A DNA stretch of 64,000 bases from Guyparkeria halophila (GCF_034479635.1 NZ_CP140153.1:1743501-1807500), one strand, 5' to 3'. Positions 36,180 through 47,840 are shown, counted from the stretch's first letter. Numbers and translations are program-made. Notes: generated by a model from the sequence alone, not told the origin.

Positions 36180-37382
36180 TCAATCGACGGCTTCGCCCAG
36201 CCCACGGGCCAGGTCGGCAATGATGTCCTGTGGGTCCTCGAGACCGACCGACAACCGCACCATCCCCTCGTCGATGCCCGCCTCGGCGCGCGCCTCCGGC
36301 GACAGTCGGCCATGGGTGGTGCTGGCCGGGTGGGTGATGGTGGTCTTGGTATCGCCGAGATTGGCGGTGATCGAGAGCATCCGCGTGCGGTTGATCACCT
36401 GCCACGCCGCCTCGCGCCCGCCCTCGACCACGAACGAGACGATCGCGCCCGGGCCGGTCTGCTGCGCGGCGATGATGGCCGCCTGCGGGTGGTCGGCAAG
36501 CCCCGGGAAATGGACCTTGGCGACCCGCTCGTGGGCCACCAGCCAATCGGCCACCTCGCGGGCGTGGCGACTGTGGGCCTCCATGCGCAGGTTCAGGGTC
36601 TCCAGTCCCTTGGCGAAGATCCAGGCATTGAACGGTGCCATGGTCGGCCCGCAGGTGCGCAGAAAGCCGCGCACTTCCTTGCCGACCCGCTCGGCATCCC
36701 CCACCACGGCCCCGCCGACGGCGCGACCCTGGCCGTCGAGGAACTTGGTCGCCGAGTGGATCACGATGTCCGCCCCGAGGCTCAAGGGCCGCTGCAACGC
36801 GGGGGTGCAGAAACAGTTGTCCACCACCAGCGCCGCATCATGGGCATGGGCCAGGTCCGCCAGTTGGCGGATGTCGGCGACCTCGGTCAGCGGATTCGAC
36901 GGCGTCTCGATGAACAGCAGGCGCGTGCGCGCGTTGATGGCGGCCTCCCACTGCGACCAGTCGGTCAGGTCCACCCAGTGCACCACTAGGCCGAACTTGG
37001 CCAGGTACTTGTCGAACAGCACCTTGGTGGTGCCGAAGACCTGGCGCGCGATCACCACCTCGTCACCGGCCTCGCACAGCGCCATGAAGGTGGTCAGGAT
37101 CGCGGCCATGCCCGAGGCGGTGGCGACACAGTCCTCACCGCCCTCCATCGCTGCCAGGCGTTCCTCGAAAATGCGCGTGGTGGGGTTGGTAAAGCGGGCG
37201 TAGATATTGCCCGGTTCGTCGCCGGCGAAGCGCGCGGCGGCCTGCTCGGCCGACTCGAAGGTAAAACTCGACGTGGTGAAGATCGGCTCGCCGTGCTCGC
37301 GCTCCGGTGTCGGATGGTGACCGACGCGGATGGCCTGGGTCGCGAGCGACCAGTCGGGATCGGGGCGGTGCGAATCGGTCAT
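36180..37382 (-). CDS. metZ: O-succinylhomoserine sulfhydrylase
   Basis: A 400-residue PLP enzyme of the Cys/Met metabolism family that makes homocysteine from O-succinylhomoserine and sulfide. The PLP lysine is in HSATKFLDGQGR, the form typical of MetZ; other motifs are YARFTNPTT, SGMAAILTTFMALC and VVDNCFCTPALQRP. ATG 37380-37382 matches the usual start TDSHRPDPDWSLATQAIR; the frame continues upstream into yqcC. Direct sulfhydrylation suits organisms with ample sulfide. Confidence 0.93.
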   Translation of the reverse strand: MTDSHRPDPDWSLATQAIRVGHHPTPEREHGEPIFTTSSFTFESAEQAAARFAGDEPGNIYARFTNPTTRIFEERLAAMEGGEDCVATASGMAAILTTFMALCEAGDEVVIARQVFGTTKVLFDKYLAKFGLVVHWVDLTDWSQWEAAINARTRLLFIETPSNPLTEVADIRQLADLAHAHDAALVVDNCFCTPALQRPLSLGADIVIHSATKFLDGQGRAVGGAVVGDAERVGKEVRGFLRTCGPTMAPFNAWIFAKGLETLNLRMEAHSRHAREVADWLVAHERVAKVHFPGLADHPQAAIIAAQQTGPGAIVSFVVEGGREAAWQVINRTRMLSITANLGDTKTTITHPASTTHGRLSPEARAEAGIDEGMVRLSVGLEDPQDIIADLARGLGEAVD

Positions 37383-37414
37383 GGGATATCCGGTCTTGTC
37401 GATCGTGCCCGCCA

Positions 37415-37762
37415 TCAGCGGGCGTTGAAGAAATGCCAGGCCAGGTTGTCGAACTCGGCGATCGCCGCCAGCAGGCGGTCGGTGTCTTCCTCGAGTTCGG
37501 CGAACTGGTGCTCGGCCAGCGGCGCCATCGAGCAGTTTTCCGGTGGCGTACCGAATCGGTCCAGCAGCTCGGCCATCTGCGGCAGGAACACCCACTGCAG
37601 CCACTCCTCGAACGCCAGGGTGTCAAAGCAGAACGGGTTGGGACTGGCCAGCGCCTGTTCGCTGGGTCGCTGATCCGACCAGAGCCCGGCCTGTTGCAGC
37701 TCGTGGGCAATCTGGTCAAGTTGGCGCAGCATCATATCGGTGCTGGGGCGAACGTGTTCCAT
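37415..37762 (-). CDS. yqcC: YqcC-family protein
   Basis: A 115-residue helical protein of the YqcC/DUF446 family, recognised by FCFDTLAFEEWLQWVFLPQM and LLAAIAEFDNLAW. Function is not established; in E. coli it neighbours truC. It starts 27 bases downstream of thiD on the same strand and is followed by metZ, so thiD-yqcC-metZ may form one unit. Confidence 0.85.
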   Translation of the reverse strand: MEHVRPSTDMMLRQLDQIAHELQQAGLWSDQRPSEQALASPNPFCFDTLAFEEWLQWVFLPQMAELLDRFGTPPENCSMAPLAEHQFAELEEDTDRLLAAIAEFDNLAWHFFNAR

Positions 37763-37789
37763 CGGCTCCTCGCGACTTCTCGGCTGGTC

Positions 37790-38650
37790 TCAGTGCACCC
37801 GCGATGAGCCGGGTGGTTCGTCGTTCATGTCAACCCCACCCTCATCATCGGCCCAGAACAGCCGGTGGGGGATCAGCTGGCCGCGACCGATGGCCGCGGC
37901 GTGCATCAGGGTCTGGTGGGTGTATTCAAGCCCTTCATGGACGGCATTGACCGGGTCACTGCCCTGGGCGATCAGACCGGCAATCGCCGAGGACAGGGTG
38001 CAGCCCGAGCCATGGAACTGGCCGGCCAGTCGCTCGTAGACAAAGCGCCGTGGCGGCTCGACGCCATAGAGCCAGTTCTCCACTTTCTCGCCCGGCTCGT
38101 CACCGCCCTTGAGCAGGACATATTCCGCCCCCAGCGCCGAGAGCATCTGACCGCGCTGATCGAGGGTGCTCGCATCCGGCGCCAGCACACGGGCCTCGTG
38201 GGCATTGGGCGTCACGATGGTCGCTCGCGGGAACAGGTGCTCGACGATCGCCGCGGCAACGGCATTCTCGGCGAGCGATCCGCCGCCGCCGGCGACCAGC
38301 ACCGGGTCGAGCACCACCGGAATGTCCGGGTAGCGCGCCAACACCGAGGCGACCGCCTCGACCAGTTCGACGGTGCCGAGCATGCCGATCTTGATCGCGC
38401 CGACCGGCATGTCCTTGAGCACCGCCAGGGACTGGTCGATCACCAGTTTCGGATCGCTGGCAACGAAACCGTGCACGTTGACCGTGTCCTGCACGGTCAG
38501 CGCGGTGATTGCCGTGGCCGGATGCACGCCCTGGCTGACAATCGCCTCGATGTCGGCATGGATGCCGGCCCCGCCACTGGGGTCATGTCCGGCAATGGCC
38601 AGGACAACGGGGACTTCGGGGGCATCGGTAAGCGTCGGTGTGGTTTCCAT
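37790..38650 (-). CDS. thiD: Hydroxymethylpyrimidine/phosphomethylpyrimidine kinase
   Basis: A 286-residue ribokinase-fold enzyme that phosphorylates HMP and HMP-phosphate for thiamine synthesis. Motifs: AGHDPSGGAGIHADIEAI at the start, GAIKIGMLG, VVLDPVLVAGGG, and the anion-hole/catalytic GSGCTLSSAIAGLIAQG. First gene of the thiD-yqcC-metZ run, divergent from yihY; the shared promoter region is 38651-38841. Confidence 0.94.
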   Translation of the reverse strand: METTPTLTDAPEVPVVLAIAGHDPSGGAGIHADIEAIVSQGVHPATAITALTVQDTVNVHGFVASDPKLVIDQSLAVLKDMPVGAIKIGMLGTVELVEAVASVLARYPDIPVVLDPVLVAGGGGSLAENAVAAAIVEHLFPRATIVTPNAHEARVLAPDASTLDQRGQMLSALGAEYVLLKGGDEPGEKVENWLYGVEPPRRFVYERLAGQFHGSGCTLSSAIAGLIAQGSDPVNAVHEGLEYTHQTLMHAAAIGRGQLIPHRLFWADDEGGVDMNDEPPGSSRVH

Positions 38651-38841
38651 CTGGTGCTAAGCTCCCTCGCAGAAAAGGCCGTAGCGGCAACGGCGTCACG
38701 ATGGCGCCGGGTCGAGCATGATAACGCAGCCAGTGCCACAAGCATTGATCCGGCACGCTCTGCCGCCACACGCACATGGCCCATGCCGTTGACGCGACCA
38801 CCCGTCGCTCCACCAAGCCACGACAAGGACCCGGCTGATCG

Positions 38842-40218
38842 ATGATCCCCTTCACGCCCCGCCAATGGCTCAACTCGGCCAAACGCTGGATCTGGCATCA
38901 CCGACCGACCAGCCGCGTCGGCCGGACCGCGCAGCGCCTGACCCGCGCCATATTGAGCGTGCTGTCCTCGGCGTCGCGCGGGGACCTGCAGCTCAACGCG
39001 ATGAGCCTGTCCTACACCACGCTGCTGTCGATGGTGCCACTGTTGGCGGTGGCGTTCTCGGTGCTCAAGGCCTTCGGCTCGGCCTCGGTGATCGAGCCGT
39101 TCCTGCTCTCGGTGATGGCGCCGCTGGGCGAGGCCGCGGACGAACTGACGCTGCGGTTGCTCGACTTCGTCGACAACATCCGGGTCGGCGTCCTGGGGGC
39201 GGTCGGTATCGCCCTGCTCTTCTTCACGGTCATCGCCCTGATGCAGAAGATCGAACGGGTCTTCAACCACATCTGGAACGTGCACCAACTGCGATCGATG
39301 TCGGCACGGTTCGCCAACTACCTGTCGGTACTGATGGTCGGCCCGGTGCTGGTGATCGCTGCCGGCAGCCTGACCGCCACCCTGCTTGCCGCCCCCGGCG
39401 TTCGCGAGTTTGCCGACCTGTCGGTGCTGGCCACCCTGCTCAAGTGGCTCGGGTATCTCGTCCCGCTGGCGATCTGGACCGGCGCGTTCGCCTTTCTCTA
39501 CCTGTTCATCCCCAACACGCGGGTGCGGCCTGGCTCGGCGTTGGTCGGCGGGTTGGTGGCCGCGATTCTCTGGAATCTGTTGGGACTGTTGTTCGGCGGA
39601 CTGGTCGCCGGATCGACCAGCTATACCGCCGTGTATTCGGCGTTCGCCTCACTGGTGCTGTTCCTGATCTGGCTGCAGATCGCCTGGATGATCGTGCTGG
39701 TGGGCGCAGGCATCAGCTATGCCTGGCAGCACAGCGACCGACTGACGTTGGGCAAGCCCGCACCGGTACACCCGGGGACGCGCCTGGCGGCGGCCATCGT
39801 GCTGCTCGACGAGATCGAGGGTCGCTTCGAGGCCGGCAAACTGCCGCCGGACCGTGACCAACTGGCCGAGCGAGTAGAGCACTACCGGGAACTGGCCCCG
39901 GTCTGGATCGATCCGCTGTTGGAAAAGCTGGTGGAGGCCGATCTGTTGCGCATCACCGAACCGGCCGACACCACCTGCTTTCTACCGGCCCGCCCGGGCG
40001 AGCGCATCACGCTGGCGGCGGTGGAGCAGGCGATCGAGGGCAGCGCACCCCACTTCCCCGGGCCGCTGGTGAAGGCCATCCCGGCCCTGGCACGCTTTGC
40101 CGAACACCGCCGGCAGTGGGAGGAGGACATGGGCGAGACGACGCTGGGCGCCACCCAGCCGGCATCCGACCGGGCGGACGATTCAACTCAACCCGAGACG
40201 TCCGTACCGCGCCAATAG
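38842..40218 (+). CDS. yihY: YihY/BrkB-family inner-membrane protein with C-terminal winged-helix-like extension
   Basis: A 458-residue protein. Residues about 35-300 are the six-helix YihY/virulence factor BrkB core (LSYTTLLSMVPLLAVAFSVL, IERVFNHIWNV, FLYLFIPNTRVRP, YSAFASLVLFLIWLQIAWMIVLVGA). About 130 residues beyond the core form a soluble, helix-rich tail like a winged-helix domain (LLDEIEGRFEAGKLPPDR... LVEADLLRI). It was once annotated as ribonuclease BN; that is not accepted now. Its 3' end overlaps the convergent adenosyltransferase gene by 31 bases. Confidence 0.9.
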   Translation: MIPFTPRQWLNSAKRWIWHHRPTSRVGRTAQRLTRAILSVLSSASRGDLQLNAMSLSYTTLLSMVPLLAVAFSVLKAFGSASVIEPFLLSVMAPLGEAADELTLRLLDFVDNIRVGVLGAVGIALLFFTVIALMQKIERVFNHIWNVHQLRSMSARFANYLSVLMVGPVLVIAAGSLTATLLAAPGVREFADLSVLATLLKWLGYLVPLAIWTGAFAFLYLFIPNTRVRPGSALVGGLVAAILWNLLGLLFGGLVAGSTSYTAVYSAFASLVLFLIWLQIAWMIVLVGAGISYAWQHSDRLTLGKPAPVHPGTRLAAAIVLLDEIEGRFEAGKLPPDRDQLAERVEHYRELAPVWIDPLLEKLVEADLLRITEPADTTCFLPARPGERITLAAVEQAIEGSAPHFPGPLVKAIPALARFAEHRRQWEEDMGETTLGATQPASDRADDSTQPETSVPRQ

Positions 40219-40796
40219 ACCGTGTACTGGCCGTCGCGATCGAGCAGCCGGGCGAACACGAACCAGGCATCTGACAGCCGGTTCAGGTAGGCGGCCAGTG
40301 CGCGGCGTTCGTCGGCCTGATCACCTTCCTGGTTACCCTCCTGGTTACCTTCTTGGCACCAGGACCAGGCCAGCCGTTCGGCACGACGGGTCGCGGTCCT
40401 TACCAGGTGTGCGCGCGCCATGGCCTCGGTACCGCCCGGCAGGATGAATTCCTTGAGCGGCGGCAGGTCGCGATTGCCGGCCTCGATCCAGGCGTCCAGG
40501 CGCTCGAGTGACGGCAACTGGCTCGCCGCGGCCATGTCCCCCATCGCGACGAACCCGCCCAGATCGAAGACCGCCTGCTGCTGCTCGCGGACGAATCCCA
40601 GCCCGTCGGGCTCGGCCGTCAGCGAAACGCTCAGGCTTCCCAGGCGGGCATTGAGCTCGTCGAGCTCGCCCAGCAGTTCGATCGTGAGCGCATCCTTGGC
40701 CAGACGCCGCCCGTCGGCCAGCCCGGTCTCGCCGCGGTCGCCCGTGCGGGTCACTACCCGCGAGAGTCGATTGCGCTCGTTGTCCGATCTCGCCAT
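40188..40796 (-). CDS. Cob(I)alamin adenosyltransferase, PduO type
   Basis: A 202-residue protein of the PduO/MMAB family, which transfers the adenosyl group of ATP to cobalamin. Motifs: VTRTGDRGETGLADGRR (ATP-binding N-terminus), ELLGELDELNARLG, FILPGGTEAMARAHLVRTATRRAER and AYLNRLSDAWFVFAR. A GNQEGNQEGDQ repeat from 12-base DNA units is inserted in the loop before the last helix. The ATG at 40794-40796 removes a spurious upstream extension. It follows the membrane gene at 40807 by ten bases. Confidence 0.93.
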   Translation of the reverse strand: MARSDNERNRLSRVVTRTGDRGETGLADGRRLAKDALTIELLGELDELNARLGSLSVSLTAEPDGLGFVREQQQAVFDLGGFVAMGDMAAASQLPSLERLDAWIEAGNRDLPPLKEFILPGGTEAMARAHLVRTATRRAERLAWSWCQEGNQEGNQEGDQADERRALAAYLNRLSDAWFVFARLLDRDGQYTVYWRGTDVSG

Positions 40797-40806
40797 GCCG
40801 CTCGCC

Positions 40807-41352
40807 CTAGCCCGCCTGGGGCTCGCTCCCCGGAACGTCGGTGGGCCAGTCGAGCGGCCGGCCGACGAGCACCTTGAGGGCAAAGGCGAGAATCGCGATC
40901 ACCCCGTAGGCAAGCCCGGCGACCACACCCAGATCCACGATGCCGTGCCAGGGCTGGGGCAGCAGGCCGACCACGAGCACGAGCACGACCACGCCGGCGG
41001 TCACCGACAGGGCCACGATGCGGCGTTTCTTCGTCGCGTGGATGTAGCCCATGCAGTACAGCGGCGCGAGCAGCACATGCCAGGCGACCGGGTGACGCGA
41101 CAGGTGGACCGCCCGGGCGACCACCCGCGGCGAGAACCCCTTCTGAAATCCCTTGTAGCCCTCGCTGTACAGCATGAACACCATCCAGCCGGCAAAGAAC
41201 GCCCAGTGCCACCAGGCCCAGGGCTCGGCCCAGGCCTCGATGGCATAGAAGGACAGGCGGTAGATCGCCCAGAGCAGCAGCGCGCACAGACCCAGCACGC
41301 CCCAAACGGCCCCGACGGTTCCCAATGGGCCGACTCCCGATGACTTCTCCAC
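40807..41352 (-). CDS. Four-helix membrane protein, unknown
   Basis: A 181-residue protein with four to five membrane segments (WGVLGLCALLLWAIY, WHWAFFAGWMVFMLY, IVALSVTAGVVVLVLVVGLL, LGVVAGLAYGVIAILAFAL) and a conserved-looking cytosolic loop YSEGYKGFQKGFSPRVVAR; homologues of this loop occur in other gammaproteobacteria as hypothetical proteins. GTG 41352 is preferred because GGGAGA lies nine bases upstream; the frame extends to 41502 across the nth promoter. Ten bases separate it from the adenosyltransferase. Confidence 0.7.
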   Translation of the reverse strand: MEKSSGVGPLGTVGAVWGVLGLCALLLWAIYRLSFYAIEAWAEPWAWWHWAFFAGWMVFMLYSEGYKGFQKGFSPRVVARAVHLSRHPVAWHVLLAPLYCMGYIHATKKRRIVALSVTAGVVVLVLVVGLLPQPWHGIVDLGVVAGLAYGVIAILAFALKVLVGRPLDWPTDVPGSEPQAG

Positions 41353-41454
41353 GTTTTCGACTCTCCCGGACGCCGATGCGTCTGACGGTTCATTGACGAG
41401 GGCGCGGAGTTTATCATGCAGCGCACCACCCGATTCCCGAGTGACCCGGACCGC

Positions 41455-42132
41455 ATGAACCCCCGCACCCGACGCGAGATGTTCGCGCGCTTTAAGCGCC
41501 AACGTCCCGAGCCGACCACCGAGCTCGAGTACAACTCAGCCTTCGAACTGCTGGTCGCCGTGGTGTTGTCCGCCCAGGCGACCGATGCGGGCGTGAACAA
41601 GGCGACCCGGCCGCTATTCCAACGCGCCGACACGCCACAGGCGATTATCGACCTGGGGCTCGACCAATTGACCGAAGCGATTCGCACCATCGGCCTGTAC
41701 AAGACCAAGGCCAGGAACGTCTACGCCCTTTGCCAACAACTGATCGACAAGCACGGCGGCGAGGTGCCCGCCGATCGCGATGCACTCGAGGCCCTGCCCG
41801 GCGTGGGCCGCAAGACGGCCAACGTCGTGCTCAACACCGTCTTTCGCCAGCCGACCATGGCCGTCGACACGCACATCTTTCGCGTCGCCAACCGCACCGG
41901 GCTGGCGAAGGGCAAGACCGTGCGCGCGGTCGAGGACCGGCTCTTGAAGGTGATCCCCCGGGAATACCGCCTCGATGCCCACCACTGGCTGATCCTGCAT
42001 GGCCGCTACGTCTGCAAGGCCCGCAAGCCCGACTGCGGCGCCTGTATCGTCTGCGACCTGTGCGACTTCCGCGACAAGACCGAGGACTGCAGCCCCGAGC
42101 TGATCGCCCGCTACGCCACCGAAGAGATTTGA
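41455..42132 (+). CDS. nth: Endonuclease III
   Basis: A 225-residue DNA glycosylase/AP lyase that removes oxidised pyrimidines. The helix-hairpin-helix is LEALPGVGRKTANVVLN with the catalytic Lys, the catalytic Asp is in AVDTHIFRVANR, and the [4Fe-4S] site is CKARKPDCGACIVCDLC. The start is set at 41455 (MNPRTRREMF); an upstream ATG at 41416 adds 13 residues. DUF1841 follows after two bases. Confidence 0.95.
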   Translation: MNPRTRREMFARFKRQRPEPTTELEYNSAFELLVAVVLSAQATDAGVNKATRPLFQRADTPQAIIDLGLDQLTEAIRTIGLYKTKARNVYALCQQLIDKHGGEVPADRDALEALPGVGRKTANVVLNTVFRQPTMAVDTHIFRVANRTGLAKGKTVRAVEDRLLKVIPREYRLDAHHWLILHGRYVCKARKPDCGACIVCDLCDFRDKTEDCSPELIARYATEEI

Positions 42133-42134
42133 GC

Positions 42135-42566
42135 ATGTATTCCAGCGACCGCCGCAAGATGCGCCAGCCCTTCATCGATGCCTGGAGCAAGGGCAAACAG
42201 AAAAAGCCGCTGGCGCCAATCGAGCAGATGATTTTCGAGGTGATCCGCGACCACCCCGAATACCACTCGCTGCTCGACCAGCCCGAGTTCGCCCTGGAGG
42301 CCGACTGGCCGCCGGAGATGGGCGTGACCAACCCGTTCCTGCACATGAGCATGCACCTGTCCCTGCGCGAGATGGTGCAGACCGACCGCCCGGCCGGCAT
42401 CCGCTCGGTGCATTCGGAACTGGCCCTGAAGAAGGCCGATCCGCTCGAGGCCGAACACGAGATGATCGACTGCCTGGGCGAGGCCCTCTGGCAGGCCCAG
42501 CAGAATGGCGGGCCGCCGGACGAGGCCAAGCTCATGGAATGCCTCAGAGACAAGCTCAAGCGCTGA
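42135..42566 (+). CDS. DUF1841 family protein
   Basis: A 143-residue soluble protein of the DUF1841 family: IRDHPEYHSLLDQP, NPFLHMSMHLSLREMVQTDRP and AEHEMIDCLGEALWQAQ are its conserved segments. Function unknown. The ATG follows the nth stop by two bases, so the pair are co-translated; this nth-DUF1841 pairing is common in gammaproteobacteria. Confidence 0.9.
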   Translation: MYSSDRRKMRQPFIDAWSKGKQKKPLAPIEQMIFEVIRDHPEYHSLLDQPEFALEADWPPEMGVTNPFLHMSMHLSLREMVQTDRPAGIRSVHSELALKKADPLEAEHEMIDCLGEALWQAQQNGGPPDEAKLMECLRDKLKR

Positions 42567-42661
42567 GACGGGCCGGTCGACGCGCCGGCCCGACACCGGC
42601 GCCGGCCGGGGTCTAGGCTCGATCGAGACAGCCGTCTCACATCCATTCGAGGTAGGCCCCG

Positions 42662-44998
<2,337 letters not shown>

Positions 44999-45042
44999 AC
45001 CGGGCGAGGGAAACTCGGCACGAATCGGATATCGCTCTGCGC

Positions 45043-45104
45043 GGCTTGGCGAGCCGTCCGTGACCGGTATTGCGTCGCCTTGATCCCGAACGGCTCGTCA
45101 AGCC
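45043..45104. terminator. Imperfect inverted repeat between convergent copA and ycgN
   Basis: GGCTTGGCGAGCCGT (45043-45057) pairs with ACGGCTCGTCAAGCC (45090-45104) with one mismatch around a 32-base loop. No T-run follows, so it may be a structured end of transcription or a processed stem. Confidence 0.4.
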
Positions 45105-45134
45105 AGCGTGCTATCGGAGTCGCGCAGCGTTTGC

Positions 45135-45596
45135 CTAGTCACTCTCCTCGAGCGGCCAGTCGACCACGTGTGCCTCCCAGTCGATCGAGTCACGCTCGTC
45201 GTTCTCGGCGATCACCGCGCGACCGGCCACCGAGTAGCCGCTGGTCATGGTGCTGGCCGGATCCCCGGTGAGCAGCGGGTGCCACGGTGGCAGGTCTCGC
45301 CCCTCGGCAATACGCCGGTAGGCGCAGGTGGGCGGCAGCCAGTCGAATTCCTCGACGTCCTCGGGGCGCAGCCAGACGCAGCCGGGCACCCGGATCTGGC
45401 GGTTGAGGTAGTCGCTGCACTGGCAGGTGCCGGCGTCCAGCAGGTGACAGGCGACATCCGTGTAGTAGACATCGCCCTCCTCGTCCTCCACCTTCTCCAG
45501 ACAGCACTTGGCACAACCATCGCAAAGCGATTCCCATTCGGTCGGGCTCATCTCGGTGAGGCGCTTGTGGCGCCAGAATGGCTGGTCTTCGCTCAT
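45135..45596 (-). CDS. ycgN: UPF0260 family protein (YcgN)
   Basis: A 153-residue cysteine-rich protein of the YcgN/YkgJ family, with [10 protein letters not shown] near the N-terminus and [14 protein letters not shown], clusters that probably hold metal or Fe-S. Function unknown. ATG 45594-45596 ([11 protein letters not shown]) is the family start; the upstream extension has no match. Divergent from the PilB-like gene, with a conserved hairpin motif between them. Confidence 0.92.
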   Translation of the reverse strand: MSEDQPFWRHKRLTEMSPTEWESLCDGCAKCCLEKVEDEEGDVYYTDVACHLLDAGTCQCSDYLNRQIRVPGCVWLRPEDVEEFDWLPPTCAYRRIAEGRDLPPWHPLLTGDPASTMTSGYSVAGRAVIAENDERDSIDWEAHVVDWPLEESD

Positions 45597-45710
45597 GGAC
45601 GGATCGGTTTCGTGCTGATAGACAAAGGGACCGCGGCAGCCTAACACGCCGGGAATCGGGGCCTGCGGATATGGCGGGCGGTATGCGATGATTCGCACAT
45701 TACGGAAACT

Positions 45711-45762
45711 CTGCACGAATGCCATACCACTCTGGTCTGGTATTCGTGCTGAGCTTCCTTAC
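45711..45762 (+). promoter_or_regulatory. Conserved intergenic hairpin motif, copy 2
   Basis: CTGCACGAAT (45711-45720) pairs with ATTCGTGCT (45742-45750), with an inner ATACCA/TGGTAT stem, followed by GAGCTTCCTTACG. It lies 17 bases before the PilB-like start, so it may form in that gene's leader. Confidence 0.45.
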
Positions 45763-45778
45763 GTAACGAGGACAAACG

Positions 45779-47572
45779 ATGACGGAAACGGCCCAGGCCA
45801 TGCCGGTAATGCGCATCGGCAGCGAGACGGACATCAACGAGGCACTGCATTCGGCGCGCAACGCGCGGGTCCAGCGCCTGGGCGAGGTCCTGGTGCAGCG
45901 CGGCGCGCTGAGTCGCGAGGCGCTGGAGAGCGCACTGGAGTCGTTGCGCCATCACCCGGCCACCCACCTGGGCGACTGGCTGGTCGAGCGCAAGATCATC
46001 TCACCCGAGCAGCTCGAACAGGCGCTCTGTTCGCAACTCGGCATCCCGCAGGTCAATCTCGGCGCCTTCGTGCCGCCACCGGAGGTCGCCGCGCAGATTC
46101 CCTACGAGATGGCATTGCGTCTCAATGCGCTGCCGCTGGCGCGCCGGAATTCCGTGCTGGTGGTGGCATCGGCCCGACCGACCGACCAGGAACTGCTGTC
46201 GATCCTGAGATTCTACACCGGGCTGGGCATCGAGCCGGTGCTGGCCACGGCCCACCAGATCGCCAGTGCGATCAACCGTGCCTACCGCGTGGAGTCGGTC
46301 GGGGCCGATCACGAGTCGTTCCTTCGCCACGACGACGAGAACGCAGCACCGACGCCGAACCCGGAACCGGAGATCGAGAACCAGGCGACCAGTGCGCCCG
46401 TGGTCAAGATGGTCAACACGCTGTTGATGCAGGCGATCAGCCGCGGCGCCTCGGACATCCATTTCCTGCCGCGGCGCGACAATGTGCTGGTGCGCTTTCG
46501 CCTCGACGGGGCCCTGCAGACGATCCGCTCGATCGAGAAGGCCCAACTGTTGGCCGTGGTGGCGCGCATCAAGATCCTCGGCCGCATGAACATCGCCGAG
46601 CACCGCCTGCCCCAGGATGGCCACGCCCGCGTGCACATGGGCAAGCAGGAAGTGGATCTGCGCATCTCGGTGATGCCCGCGTTCAACGGCGAGAGCGTGG
46701 TCATCCGCATCCTGAACAAGAACATGGGCCTCAAGCCGCTGGACGCGCTGGGCTTTTCCAAGAGCGACGAGCGCATCATCCGCAACCTGATCGCCCGCGC
46801 CCAGGGCATGATCCTGGTCACCGGACCGACCGGCTCGGGCAAGACCACCACGCTCTATTCGCTGCTCCAGGAAGTGAAGGCCGCCGATCCGCACATCATC
46901 ACGGTCGAGGACCCGGTCGAGTACGACATGGACGGCATCGATCAGGTCCAGGTGCACAGCGGCATCGGGTATACCTTCGGCCGGGCGCTGCGCAACATCC
47001 TCCGTCATGATCCGGACGTGATCATGATCGGCGAGATGCGCGACCTGGAAACCGCCGAAAGCGGCGTCAAGGCCGCCCTCACCGGCCACTTGGTGTTCTC
47101 GACCCTGCATACCAACGATGCGCCCAGCGCGGTGACCCGCCTGGTCGACATGGGCGTCGCCCCGTACCTGGTCAGCTCGACAGTCATGGCCGTGCTGGCC
47201 CAGCGCCTGGTGCGCATCCTCTGCTCGCACTGCAAGAAGAAGCACCAGCCGGAGGCGCTTGTGTGCGAGACCATGGGCTGCGATTCCAACGAGACCTTCT
47301 GGCACTCGACCGGCTGCGATCATTGCGATCAGACCGGCTACGTCGGTCGCACCATGGCCTACGAGCTGATCGTGGTCGACCGGGACATGGGCAATCGCAT
47401 CGCCCACGGCATCACCACCGAGGAGCTTCGTCAGCTGGCCGTGGACAAGGGCATGCGCACGCTGACGCGTCATGGTCTCGAGATGGCGCGTGCCGGGATT
47501 ACCTCACTGGAAGAAGCCTACCGGGTGCGCCTCGAGGACCTCGGTGGCCCGGAAAACGGCAACGGGTCGTAG
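45779..47572 (+). CDS. GspE/PilB-family secretion or pilus ATPase
   Basis: A 597-residue hexameric traffic ATPase. N-terminal MshEN/GspE_N domain (about 30-170), then the catalytic core with DIHFLPR, the Walker A motif GPTGSGKTT (about 348-356), the Asp box, Walker B IMIGEMRD and HLVFSTLHTNDAP; a zinc-binding CSHC...CDHC pair is near the C-terminus. It powers type IV pilus assembly or type II secretion. No pilC, pilD or gsp genes are near, so which system it serves is unknown. Confidence 0.9.
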   Translation: MTETAQAMPVMRIGSETDINEALHSARNARVQRLGEVLVQRGALSREALESALESLRHHPATHLGDWLVERKIISPEQLEQALCSQLGIPQVNLGAFVPPPEVAAQIPYEMALRLNALPLARRNSVLVVASARPTDQELLSILRFYTGLGIEPVLATAHQIASAINRAYRVESVGADHESFLRHDDENAAPTPNPEPEIENQATSAPVVKMVNTLLMQAISRGASDIHFLPRRDNVLVRFRLDGALQTIRSIEKAQLLAVVARIKILGRMNIAEHRLPQDGHARVHMGKQEVDLRISVMPAFNGESVVIRILNKNMGLKPLDALGFSKSDERIIRNLIARAQGMILVTGPTGSGKTTTLYSLLQEVKAADPHIITVEDPVEYDMDGIDQVQVHSGIGYTFGRALRNILRHDPDVIMIGEMRDLETAESGVKAALTGHLVFSTLHTNDAPSAVTRLVDMGVAPYLVSSTVMAVLAQRLVRILCSHCKKKHQPEALVCETMGCDSNETFWHSTGCDHCDQTGYVGRTMAYELIVVDRDMGNRIAHGITTEELRQLAVDKGMRTLTRHGLEMARAGITSLEEAYRVRLEDLGGPENGNGS

Positions 47573-47581
47573 GCGGACATC

Positions 47582-47830
47582 ATGGACCTTTTGCTGATCG
47601 TCCTGGTGGCTGTCGTCATGCTCCTGCTCGCGCTGCGTCGCCGGCGCAAACGCCCCGACGAGCGGCCGCCCTCGCCTCGACCGGCGACGCTGCCCCCGCG
47701 CCGGCAAGGCTGGTCGTTTTCCCGCCACCCGCGCGAGGACTGGCGTTACTGGCGCGACCTGGCGTTCGTCATCGGCCTGGTGTTGGCGCTGCTGGTCGCC
47801 ATGGTGGTGATCGGCGCGCGCAATGGCTGA
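47582..47830 (+). CDS. Small two-helix membrane protein
   Basis: An 82-residue protein with membrane helices at about 2-17 and 60-78, joined by a basic Pro/Arg-rich loop (RRRRKRPDERPPSPRPATLPPRRQGW). Not recognised. It begins nine bases after the ATPase stop and is probably cotranscribed. Length, topology and codon use suggest a real gene. Confidence 0.55.
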   Translation: MDLLLIVLVAVVMLLLALRRRRKRPDERPPSPRPATLPPRRQGWSFSRHPREDWRYWRDLAFVIGLVLALLVAMVVIGARNG

Positions 47831-47840
47831 GGCCGCCGGG

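Noticed and set aside
45043-45104. A firm intrinsic terminator call for the copA-ycgN inverted repeat
   Set aside because: The loop is long and there is no T-run on either strand, so it was listed only as low confidence.
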